A stretch of DNA of 32,304 bases, taken from contig CALVEA010000004.1 of NCBI GenBank assembly GCA_944326455.1, positions 1 through 32,304 on the forward strand, given 5' to 3'. Of this stretch, positions 24,472 to 31,253 are shown piece after piece. How positions within the stretch are numbered: position 1 is the stretch's first letter; the number at the start of each line of letters is the position of its first letter. The stretch is from Candidatus Gastranaerophilales bacterium (lineage in GTDB: Bacteria; Cyanobacteriota; Vampirovibrionia; Gastranaerophilales; Gastranaerophilaceae). The notes below the pieces were generated by a model. The model was not told the DNA's origin, made no database searches, and worked only from the letters and a program-made list of their open reading frames with translations. Made by a program: the position numbers and the translations under genes.

Positions 24472-24773
24472 ATTAATATATTTGCCAAATTCTAACAAAA
24501 TAAACTTAAAAATATAATTATCAAAAGCACTTTTTACATTGTTGTAAAAAGTGCTTTTTGTATACAAATTTTGCACAAAGAAATAAATTCTTTAAACTCA
24601 ATGATAACACAGATTACAGGTGTCTTTTGGGCTCTATTCCTCTTAACAATTCTTAATAAAACTCTCTAAAAAAACACGTCAAGTGGCAAAAAACACGCAT
24701 ATATAAGTAGAAGGGTATGTTATTTTCTCTTCTAAAAATAAGTCAAAAATAAGAATAAAAAAAGGAGAAAATT
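24472..24773. other. Gene-free gap before the excisionase-like gene
   Basis: 302 bp without a coding frame. It holds the XRE terminator (24523-24559), then AT-rich sequence with short AAAATAAG direct repeats just before AGGAG of the next gene. It probably carries the promoter of the replication operon, but no box is strong enough to call. Confidence 0.7.
24523..24559 (+). terminator. Strong terminator after the XRE gene
   Basis: A 16-bp perfect stem (24523-24538 with 24543-24558), TTGT loop, with a T-run on the 3' side and an A-run on the 5' side. It insulates the repressor from the replication genes. Confidence 0.85.
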
Positions 24774-25007
24774 ATGGAAAAAATTCCAACAATGAAATCA
24801 ATCAGTGAATGTTCAGAAATTGTCGGATTGGCAAAATACCATGTCCGTCGGTTAGTTTTACAAGGGAAAGTAAAATATGTTCGCAGTGGCTCGAAATACC
24901 TTGTCAATGTAGACAACCTGGTTGAATACCTGAACAACGGGGAAGCACAGACAGAAGCCAAAGAACTCACAGAAAACACAAGTAAAATTAGAAAGGTAGG
25001 GATTTAA
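24774..25007 (+). CDS. Excisionase-like / MerR-type small HTH protein
   Basis: A 77-residue protein. Residues 6-50 follow the helix_turn_helix_17 excisionase pattern: 'SISECSEIVGLAKYHVRRLVLQGKV', a wing 'KYVRSGSKYLVNVDNLVEYL', then a charged tail. It could be the directionality factor (Xis) or an AlpA-like activator of the replication genes; position at the head of the replication run rather than beside int makes both possible. AGGAG lies upstream, and the gene ends 1 bp before the next start. Confidence 0.75.
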   Translation: MEKIPTMKSISECSEIVGLAKYHVRRLVLQGKVKYVRSGSKYLVNVDNLVEYLNNGEAQTEAKELTENTSKIRKVGI

Positions 25008-25008
25008 T

Positions 25009-26607
25009 ATGGAAAAAGTACCAATAAATACGATTTGGGAAGAAGACGAAACAATGTCACAGGAAGAAACTGAACAAGCAACAGTAGTTCGAGCAATAGA
25101 AATGAATTCGAAGGTTGTAGATTTGTACAATAGGATAGAGGCTTCAGAAAAGCTTACTTGTGAAGTAGGCGATAGAAAAATGCCTAAACCGTTAGCTTAT
25201 GCAGCGTGTATTATGAGCAAACAACATCCTGAAATGCGTATGAACTCAATAATAAACACCCTTCTTGCTAAAAACGCACAAATGTTAACAGCAAAAGGGG
25301 TTAAATATGTGGAAAAAGGGCGTGTGGGTTATTGTAATTATTATGGAATTAACTTTATGCCGTCTGGGGCAGGTAAAGACCTCATGTCAGATGAACTCGA
25401 CAACTTCATGTATTATCCTTTCCGAAATTGGTTTAAATGCACAGTTCAAGAATTGAGAGAAAAATTCAGATTTGAGTTGGAAAAAGAAGCCAAAAGAGAG
25501 TTTCCCGAAGAAGATAAACAAAAACAGCGAAAAAAATATGTAGACGAGAAAATGAGAGAATTTGGCAACATATTTTTAGAAGTTTCTGACGGTACAAGAG
25601 AGGGGCTGTTTCGTGATGCCAAAGTTATTAAAAGAGTAGGTTTTGGATGCATAATGATTAAAATCGCCGAGCTTGGGCTATATCTAAACAATATGACAAC
25701 AGAACAGAAATTATTCTTTAATCTATTATTTGAAGCATATAGTGGAATAATACGGTCGAAAAGTATCAAGGGAGAACATAGAGAAGAAGACATTGAGGAC
25801 TTGCCTGTAAATCTACTCTTTTATTCAGACCCAACATTATTCAAAGCTGATTTAGCTAAATCTTTTAATTTGCTTATGGAAACAGGCTTAATTCGCCGTT
25901 GTATATTGACATTCATGTCAGAATTAGAACCGCATAAAAAAGAACCTGACGGAAGAAAAGCCTACAAAGCAGAGGAAAAATATTACAGCGACTTAAAAGC
26001 TATTGGACTCGAGTTGCATGAGATTTTCGAGGCGATTGAAAACAATGCCCAATATGAGCTTACGGAAGAAACTTATGTCAAAGTTTTTTACCCTTATAAA
26101 CTTAAACTCTCGTCAATAGCTGAAAAAGAAGAAAATCCTTTGATAAAAAGAGAAATTCGCTCTCGTGAACTAAAAGCCTTAAAAATCTCATGTCAATATG
26201 CTAGCCTTAATCATCCGAAGGTACATTTTATAAACCCTGAGGATATGGAAATGGCTATTGATGAGGTTGAGAAGTTAAGTGTTGATTTTATAAAATTTTT
26301 AAATTACCGACCTACTTTTGAAGATAGATGTGACAGGATTTTCAGATTTTTCCTTGAAAATATTGGCAAAGAGTTCAAAAAGAACGATTTGACAACTACG
26401 CATTTCAAACAATTTGGTATATCTCGAAACAAATTCAAAAAAAGTTTTGATGACGATATGCAAAGCGTTGCCGAAATTGCACAGTATAAAGGCTATCAGC
26501 TTCTAAGCAAGCCTATAAACAATAATTCAGGTCGTGCATACTGGCTCACTACTGCAAAATCAGAGGCTTTGAGCGACGGTATTCAACAACTTGAAGATTT
26601 AATCTAA
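25009..26607 (+). CDS. DUF3987-like putative replicative ATPase/helicase
   Basis: A 532-residue protein. The core resembles DUF3987 phage/plasmid helicase-like proteins: a P-loop-like 'FMPSGAGKDLMSDEL' (G120-K123, Asp124 in place of Ser/Thr), 'GFGCIMIKIAELGLYL', 'FFNLLFEAYSG' and 'PVNLLFYSDPTLF ... LMETGLIRRCILTFM'. The C-terminal part (about 430-532) may be a winged-helix region. A long charged helix lies at 145-190. It probably unwinds DNA with the downstream primase. The family call rests on recalled patterns; the odd P-loop residue is common in this group as far as I recall. Start is 1 bp after the previous stop. Confidence 0.7.
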   Translation: MEKVPINTIWEEDETMSQEETEQATVVRAIEMNSKVVDLYNRIEASEKLTCEVGDRKMPKPLAYAACIMSKQHPEMRMNSIINTLLAKNAQMLTAKGVKYVEKGRVGYCNYYGINFMPSGAGKDLMSDELDNFMYYPFRNWFKCTVQELREKFRFELEKEAKREFPEEDKQKQRKKYVDEKMREFGNIFLEVSDGTREGLFRDAKVIKRVGFGCIMIKIAELGLYLNNMTTEQKLFFNLLFEAYSGIIRSKSIKGEHREEDIEDLPVNLLFYSDPTLFKADLAKSFNLLMETGLIRRCILTFMSELEPHKKEPDGRKAYKAEEKYYSDLKAIGLELHEIFEAIENNAQYELTEETYVKVFYPYKLKLSSIAEKEENPLIKREIRSRELKALKISCQYASLNHPKVHFINPEDMEMAIDEVEKLSVDFIKFLNYRPTFEDRCDRIFRFFLENIGKEFKKNDLTTTHFKQFGISRNKFKKSFDDDMQSVAEIAQYKGYQLLSKPINNNSGRAYWLTTAKSEALSDGIQQLEDLI

Positions 26608-26620
26608 ACCAAGGTATAAC

Positions 26621-26729
26621 GTCAATCCCTGTAAATACTTGTGTTTAAAAGCAATTACTGCAATTACCGCCATTGCATTTGTCAAAATACAAGTTAATAC
26701 TGGGATTGACCGCAATTACCGCAAAAACC
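26621..26729. other. Candidate replication origin: iterons within a large dyad
   Basis: Arms 26621-26642 and 26689-26710 are inverted repeats matching at 18 of 22 bases. They enclose two overlapping GCAATTACYGC iterons (26651-26661, 26660-26670) and an AT-rich stretch; a third iteron is at 26712-26722. The right side (26701-26729) is an exact inverted copy of 20190-20218. It lies in the 138-bp gap just before the primase gene. An operator for the primase gene is the main alternative. Confidence 0.55.
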
Positions 26730-26745
26730 ATAAGGAATAAAAAAC

Positions 26746-27645
26746 ATGACACAAAACAATAACTTAAAATTAGAATTATTAACCGAAGTATTAGGTGAAC
26801 CTGAAAAACAATCAGGTGATGAGTATCTATGGCAATGCCCCCTCTGCAAGGATACAGGCAGGGATAACTTAAAATTCAATGCTGAAAAAGGCATACTGTG
26901 GTGCTTTGCAAACGAAAGCCACGCACCACAGATACTTAAAGAAATACTAAAAAAGGGCAAAATAAACCTTAAACCTGCTAATGCTGATTACAACAGTTAT
27001 GACAGATATAAGCATATTTTCTCAATGCAGAAACAGATTGAATTTAAGATATATATGCAGGAGTGCAACGAAAGGCTCTTAACAATAGACATTTTGCCTT
27101 CTATATTGCTCAAAAAACGAGGATTAAACCTATCAACTGCTAGAGATGTAAAACTCGGAGTTGACATGAATAAGAAAAGGTGGGTTATACCTACATTTCA
27201 GTATTCAACAGAAAGAGCAAATACTATTTTGGGCTTTGAATACCGACCGTTTAATTTCAGTAAAGACGGTTTAACTCGTGAAAAAGGCACTCCTACGGGG
27301 TTAGCTATGATTAACTCGTACAAACCCACAATGGAAGTGTTAGCGGTTGTAGAGGGTTATTTCGACGGCTATGCACTATATCAGCACCTTAAAGAACAAA
27401 AGCAAATTCAGTATTATCATATTGTTACACCGTCAAACGGCATTCAATCCCTGCTAAAACACATCTCACAGGTTGATTTTTCAAAGTACAAAAGGTTTTG
27501 CCTGTATGTCGATAATGATGAGGAAGGGAACAAAGTTGCTGAAAAGATTATGGCTAAATATCCGATATTCGAGCGTGTTACCACAACCTGCGGATGTAAG
27601 GATTTTAACGAGCATTATATGAAGTGTATTAAAGGAAAGGGCTGA
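26746..27645 (+). CDS. Small DnaG-type primase (zinc finger + TOPRIM)
   Basis: A 299-residue protein. The N-terminal zinc-binding region has C31-x2-C34 ('CPLC') and C53 ... H59 ('WCFANESH'), a CHC2-like finger with His as the last ligand. The TOPRIM domain has E203 in 'AVVEGYFDGYAL', the D256-N-D258 pair in 'CLYVDNDEEGNKVAEKI' and 'CKDFNEHY' at its end. It would make primers for element replication. It lacks a helicase domain, which fits with the separate upstream ATPase. It sits directly downstream of the candidate origin. Confidence 0.87.
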   Translation: MTQNNNLKLELLTEVLGEPEKQSGDEYLWQCPLCKDTGRDNLKFNAEKGILWCFANESHAPQILKEILKKGKINLKPANADYNSYDRYKHIFSMQKQIEFKIYMQECNERLLTIDILPSILLKKRGLNLSTARDVKLGVDMNKKRWVIPTFQYSTERANTILGFEYRPFNFSKDGLTREKGTPTGLAMINSYKPTMEVLAVVEGYFDGYALYQHLKEQKQIQYYHIVTPSNGIQSLLKHISQVDFSKYKRFCLYVDNDEEGNKVAEKIMAKYPIFERVTTTCGCKDFNEHYMKCIKGKG

Positions 27646-27733
27646 AATCCTTGTTTAACAAGAAAAATTAAGAAAATGAGGCTGGAAATTATGAAAAAGG
27701 GAGATAATAAAAAATGATAAGAAGGAAAATAAA

Positions 27734-29107
27734 ATGGCATTTTACGAAAAAGTTTCAGATTATACATATAGATTGACAGTTTGTCAGGGTTACGACTCCA
27801 AAGGCAAAAAGTTACGCAAAAGAAAAACAATTAAACTAGACGAAACATTAACCGCTAAGCAGGCTGAAAAAGAGCTTAACCGTCAAATGGTTATGTTTGA
27901 AAACGAAGTCTTAAACGGGGTTTACTTAGACGGCGAAAAGATAACATTTGAAGAATTTACACAAAGGTGGTTAGAGGATTACGCAGAGAAACATCTTACA
28001 CTGACGACATTACAATCATATAAAATCATGCTCAAACGGATTTTGCCTGCTATCGGACATATTAAACTCGGCAAATTACAGCCTCATCATTTGATACAGT
28101 TTTACAACAATCTTGATGAAGAAGGAGTAAGACTTGACGGCAGATTTACCCCTACCAAAGCCCTGATAAAATATCTTGAACCATTGACTATTTCTCACAT
28201 AATTAAGACTACAGGGATATCATCTAAAACCTGCAGAAGGCTTAAAAATGGACAAGCAACAAATTACAGTACCGCTCAAAAACTCTGTAATTGCTATAAA
28301 TTAGATTTCAACAGAATGTTTAAAGGTAATTCAGAAAAGAAGTTAAATCGAAAAACAATCAAAAATCATCACATTGTAATTCACTCAATACTTTCAACCG
28401 CTGTAGATTGGAACATCTTAATGAATAATCCTGCTGAAAGAGCCAAACCACAGAAAGCAACAAAACCCAAAGCTAAATATTACAATGATGAGCAGGTGGC
28501 AAATATGCTGGACTGCTTGAAAAGTGAACCATTAATGTATATGACAATGATTTATCTTGCAATAGATATCGGTTTAAGAGAGGGTGAACTTACAGGCTTG
28601 AAGTGGGAAGATATAAATTTTGACACCTGTGAAGTGAATATCAATAAGCAACGACACTATATTGCAGGTTATGGCAATATTGAAGGTAAACCAAAAACAG
28701 AGGCAGGAATAAGAACTGTTACAGCTTCAAAGACTGTAATATCACTCTTAAAAGAATACAAAAAGCAACAAAATGAAAACAGGTTAAAATTTGGTACAGC
28801 GTGGCAAAACGGTAAATATGTATTCCTGCATGAGGACGGCAGTCCGATAAGCACACAGTTGCCGTATAAGTGGTTTACGAAATTCTTAAATCGTCATAAC
28901 TTACCAAAAATAACATTCCACCAACTCCGCCACACAAATGCAAGCTTGCTGATTTCATCAGGTGAGGATATCGTAACCGTAAGCGGACGACTTGGTCATG
29001 CTGATAAAAACGTAACCCTAAACACTTACTCTCACATAATCAAATCAAAAGAAGCACAGGTCGCTAATAAAATGGATGAGTTTTATCAGAGGTTGAATGT
29101 AGTTTAA
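27734..29107 (+). CDS. int: Tyrosine integrase with inserted helix-turn-helix
   Basis: A 457-residue site-specific recombinase for tRNA-Ser integration. It has an N-terminal AP2-like arm-binding domain (1-60), a core-binding SAM-like domain (70-235) and a catalytic domain (245-457). The catalytic set is complete: R282 ('GLREGE'), K321, H396-x2-R399 ('HQLRH'), H422 ('GHAD') and Y432 ('NTYSH'). Residues about 140-200 interrupt the core-binding domain with an HTH-like segment ('ISHIIKTTGISSKTCRRLKNG ... AQKLCNCYKLDFNRMF'). Similar insertions occur, as I recall, in some Firmicutes integrases. The gene points toward attR but three cargo genes separate them. Confidence 0.93.
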   Translation: MAFYEKVSDYTYRLTVCQGYDSKGKKLRKRKTIKLDETLTAKQAEKELNRQMVMFENEVLNGVYLDGEKITFEEFTQRWLEDYAEKHLTLTTLQSYKIMLKRILPAIGHIKLGKLQPHHLIQFYNNLDEEGVRLDGRFTPTKALIKYLEPLTISHIIKTTGISSKTCRRLKNGQATNYSTAQKLCNCYKLDFNRMFKGNSEKKLNRKTIKNHHIVIHSILSTAVDWNILMNNPAERAKPQKATKPKAKYYNDEQVANMLDCLKSEPLMYMTMIYLAIDIGLREGELTGLKWEDINFDTCEVNINKQRHYIAGYGNIEGKPKTEAGIRTVTASKTVISLLKEYKKQQNENRLKFGTAWQNGKYVFLHEDGSPISTQLPYKWFTKFLNRHNLPKITFHQLRHTNASLLISSGEDIVTVSGRLGHADKNVTLNTYSHIIKSKEAQVANKMDEFYQRLNVV

Positions 29108-29191
29108 ATAATTAAAAAAAAATTAATTATAGAGCTAATTAAAATTTTAAAGTTTATACTAAGAATGTAAATTATTATTTAAGGAGAAAAT

Positions 29192-29821
29192 ATGCCACAA
29201 GCTCAAATCAATGAACTAACACCAGAACAAAAAGAAAATTTTGCAGATGAACTTCTCGTATATATGCAAAATGAACTTGAAAAAGATGGTCAATCTATTA
29301 AAACAAAAGATTTTGATTTTCATTTAACCTATACTCAAAAATATTTTAATGCACCGGATGAAATTTTTACAGAGGGGGTTGACTTAACAAAATTCAAAAA
29401 TATTACACCAATAACTGATGAAATGTTTCAAGTAGTAATGAATTATTGTTTTACTCATCAATACATAAAACAAATGTATATGGGAACACAAAAATTTGAA
29501 GAGATACAATTAACTGAAAGTGGTTTCGCTCGTGCGACATCTGTAGTGAGAGGAAGGTATAAAAAGTCAGTAACAGACAATACACAAAATATTCATATAG
29601 GCTCTATAAATGGTGATAATATACAAGTTGGAAATAATAATACACAAAATATTGAAAACACTTTTCAGTATTTAATAGATGAAATAAATAAAGCTAATGC
29701 TACAGAGGAAGAAAAAAAGAATGCATTGAACAAATTAAAAGAATTTGCATATAATCCTATTGTTAGTAAGATACTGTCAACAGGTGTTATAGAAGTGATA
29801 AAAAGACTTATAGGAGCATAG
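29192..29821 (+). CDS. Cargo protein with RHIM-like amyloid motif
   Basis: A 209-residue protein with three parts. Residues 1-125 are a mixed alpha/beta region ending in a winged-helix-like 'LTESGFARATSVVRGRYKK'. Residues 129-155 are an Asn/Gln/Gly-rich tract, 'NTQNIHIGSINGDN' followed by 'IQVGNNNTQNI', whose I144-Q-V-G147 core matches the RHIM tetrad (I/V-Q-I/V-G). Residues 158-209 form a helical tail ('TEEEKKNALNKLKEF ... SKILSTGVIEVIKRLIG'). Bacterial RHIM-like (BASS3-type) motifs link sensors to effectors in defence systems. The role here is inferred. It starts its own cluster after an 84-bp AT-rich gap with AGGAG before the ATG. Confidence 0.75.
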   Translation: MPQAQINELTPEQKENFADELLVYMQNELEKDGQSIKTKDFDFHLTYTQKYFNAPDEIFTEGVDLTKFKNITPITDEMFQVVMNYCFTHQYIKQMYMGTQKFEEIQLTESGFARATSVVRGRYKKSVTDNTQNIHIGSINGDNIQVGNNNTQNIENTFQYLIDEINKANATEEEKKNALNKLKEFAYNPIVSKILSTGVIEVIKRLIGA

Positions 29822-29822
29822 A

Positions 29823-30071
29823 ATGTTAGAAGATAAAAAGTATACAGCAAAATTAAAATGTATATTTTGTCAAAGTGAAATGTTTGAGTTACCTTGCGAA
29901 GGATACCAACCTGAAGAAGGTGAAATGATTAGATGTTCAAATTGTGGCAGATTAAATGATTTTTCTTCTATAAAAAACTTAGAGATAAATAATACAGTTG
30001 AACAAATAAAAGAAGATGCCAAGCAAGAAATAAAGAAGTTACTTAAAAAAAGTGGGTTTAAGTTTAAATAA
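29823..30071 (+). CDS. Small zinc-ribbon protein with a charged helical tail
   Basis: An 82-residue protein. Two CxxC knuckles, 'CIFCQSEMFELPC' and 'CSNCGRLNDF', form a rubredoxin-like zinc ribbon with a third Cys between them. A Lys/Glu-rich helix (about 58-80) follows. The knuckles recall the phage Com-type zinc finger. Its ATG lies 1 bp after the stop of the RHIM-like gene, so the two are co-translated. Partner or nucleic-acid binding is likely but unproven. Confidence 0.72.
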   Translation: MLEDKKYTAKLKCIFCQSEMFELPCEGYQPEEGEMIRCSNCGRLNDFSSIKNLEINNTVEQIKEDAKQEIKKLLKKSGFKFK

Positions 30072-30104
30072 AATCTATGAAAAATTTGTAATAGAAAGAT
30101 TAAA

Positions 30105-30851
30105 ATGTTAGATATTGTCCTAAATTCAGCTAAAACAACTTCTAATATAAACTTGTGGCAGGTGGCAACACCATTTATAACGGCTATTGCTTCTTTTGGT
30201 GCAGTGTATTTTGGAGCTTGGCTAACTGATAAAAGGCGAGAAAAGGAACAACATAAAATAAACATTAATAAAGCAATAATATTGCATACTTTAATTGAAT
30301 TACAAGCACCTGCTTTAATTGATTACAGGGACAACACTTTAATTCCAAAACTCAAAGCAATAAAGATAGGAAATTTAACTGTAGCAACTGAAAAATATCC
30401 ATTTTCTTCATGGTTATTACCTGTTAACATTAAAGATTATGACTTTTTGATTAATACAAGCAAGGGTGCTATGAGTGCTTTAAATCAAGTTTTACAATAT
30501 GAAGAAAAACTAAACAATACGATATTAACTTTTGATAATTTCTCATTAACGGATGACGAAAAGAAAGCCATAAATTGTTTAGAAATACATATAATAAAAG
30601 TTAAAAGTATAATTGAAACATTGTATGATACTTGTGATAGTTTGATTTATTTTTCGCTTTTATTGCATAGGTACTTAACTTATATGCTTAGCGAAATATA
30701 CAAAGAAAAAATCACTTGTTCTGATAAACTCATGGGAATAAATCTTGTAGCAGAGGCAAAAAATGACAAAATTAAATTAGATTGGTTAAGAATGTTACCT
30801 AAAGACTGGGAAAATGCCAGAATTTACAAAGAACAAAATAATAAAGTTTAG
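30105..30851 (+). CDS. Membrane-anchored cargo protein of unknown function
   Basis: A 248-residue protein I cannot name. A single membrane span (about 19-41, 'ATPFITAIASFGAVYFGAWL') is followed by 'TDKRREKEQHK', which points to a cytoplasmic C-terminal domain. That domain is mostly helical, with 'LHTLIELQAPALIDYRD' and 'LEIHIIKVKSIIETLYDT'. It starts 33 bp after the zinc-ribbon gene and is the last gene before attR. In a defence reading it would be a membrane effector; a superinfection-exclusion protein is also possible. Both are inference. Confidence 0.72.
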   Translation: MLDIVLNSAKTTSNINLWQVATPFITAIASFGAVYFGAWLTDKRREKEQHKININKAIILHTLIELQAPALIDYRDNTLIPKLKAIKIGNLTVATEKYPFSSWLLPVNIKDYDFLINTSKGAMSALNQVLQYEEKLNNTILTFDNFSLTDDEKKAINCLEIHIIKVKSIIETLYDTCDSLIYFSLLLHRYLTYMLSEIYKEKITCSDKLMGINLVAEAKNDKIKLDWLRMLPKDWENARIYKEQNNKV

Positions 30852-30886
30852 GGGACTAAAAAGGGACTAATTTTACAAATAGTCCC
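30852..30886. promoter_or_regulatory. Right cluster of GGGACT boxes, candidate integrase arm sites
   Basis: GGGACT (30852-30857), GGGACT (30863-30868) and AGTCCC (30881-30886). The first two plus spacer repeat the 17 bases at 20110-20126. The cluster is about 100 bp inside attR. The first box begins directly after the last cargo stop codon. Confidence 0.6.
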
Positions 30887-30985
30887 TAAAAATTATTAAA
30901 AGTTACTAAAAGAAGGAACTTCCAAGATTAAATAATACTAGAGGTTACGGGATGAAATTTGAAACTACAAATAGCAGAAATATTT

Positions 30986-31018
30986 GTTCGAATCCCACCT
31001 CCTCCTCCATTTAAAAAG
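30986..31018 (+). repeat. attR core (33-bp direct repeat)
   Basis: Exact copy of 20001-20033, here without the rest of the tRNA. It is the displaced original 3' end of tRNA-Ser. Confidence 0.93.
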
Positions 31019-31045
31019 CCCGAGCCATAAAGGTTTCGGGCTTTT
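31014..31045 (+). terminator. Original host terminator of tRNA-Ser, now beyond attR
   Basis: AAAAGCCCGA (31014-31023) pairs perfectly with TCGGGCTTTT (31036-31045). Before insertion it would have followed tRNA-Ser directly. Confidence 0.85.
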
Positions 31046-31087
31046 AATATTATATACCATGTGCATTGTGTGAACACTAGTCCGTAG

Positions 31088-31116
31088 GATGTGGTAAATG
31101 GTAGATTTACCACATC
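31088..31116. promoter_or_regulatory. Perfect 12-bp inverted repeat, hairpin or operator
   Basis: GATGTGGTAAAT (31088-31099) and ATTTACCACATC (31105-31116) with a 5-nt centre. No T-run follows, so it is not a classical terminator. It shares GTGGTAAATG with the dyad near the XRE gene (24066-24075). Confidence 0.6.
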
Positions 31117-31203
31117 AAATAAGGTTTCTAAGCTGTAGTTTTGGGAGCACCCAAGCATTGTAACAAAATTAAAATATAAACTTGACAGTTGCCTTTATCC
31201 TAC

Positions 31204-31232
31204 TGTTAAACCCGCTAAAAATGTGATATAAT
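31204..31232 (+). promoter_or_regulatory. Probable promoter of the phosphatase-fold gene
   Basis: A consensus -10 TATAAT at 31227-31232, 21 bp before the ATG at 31254. The -35 position 17 bp upstream reads TGTTAA, which is poor. A perfect TTGACA at 31182-31187 is too far for this -10. Confidence 0.45.
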
Positions 31233-31253
31233 GAAGGGAAAAAGGATGTTTCT

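Larger units (their letters stand above)
20001..31018 (+). mobile_element. ~11.0-kb integrated element in tRNA-Ser, satellite-like
   Basis: Bounded by a 33-bp exact direct repeat (20001-20033 and 30986-31018) that is the tRNA-Ser 3' end plus nine bases. Inside lie a tyrosine integrase, an excisionase-like protein, a primase, a putative DUF3987-type helicase, an OB-fold protein, an XRE repressor, Ung and a three-gene cargo block. No virion, terminase, relaxase or type IV secretion genes are visible. This fits a phage satellite (PICI-like) or other small integrative island rather than a complete prophage or conjugative element. The classification is inference. Confidence 0.9.
30852..31253. other. 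Gene-free right end: attR control region and host flank
   Basis: 402 bp with no supported coding frame. It contains the GGGACT boxes, attR, the original tRNA terminator, a 12-bp palindromic hairpin and a probable promoter for the phosphatase-fold gene, all listed separately. Confidence 0.8.

Noticed and set aside
24523..24559. 16-bp hairpin as a structured regulatory RNA
   Set aside because: It has the stem plus T-run of a terminator and sits just after the XRE gene.
20190..26729. Exact 29-bp inverted repeats as ends of a nested transposon
   Set aside because: No transposase lies between them, no target duplication is seen, and they contain iterons also present in extra copies, which fits binding sites better.
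27676..27717. 13-codon open frame between primase and integrase
   Set aside because: Too short and Lys-rich in AT-rich sequence; could be a leader peptide but nothing supports it beyond an ATG and a stop.
30928..31158. Leftward open frame over attR
   Set aside because: It reads the antisense of the tRNA end and two palindromes; no ribosome site or family match.
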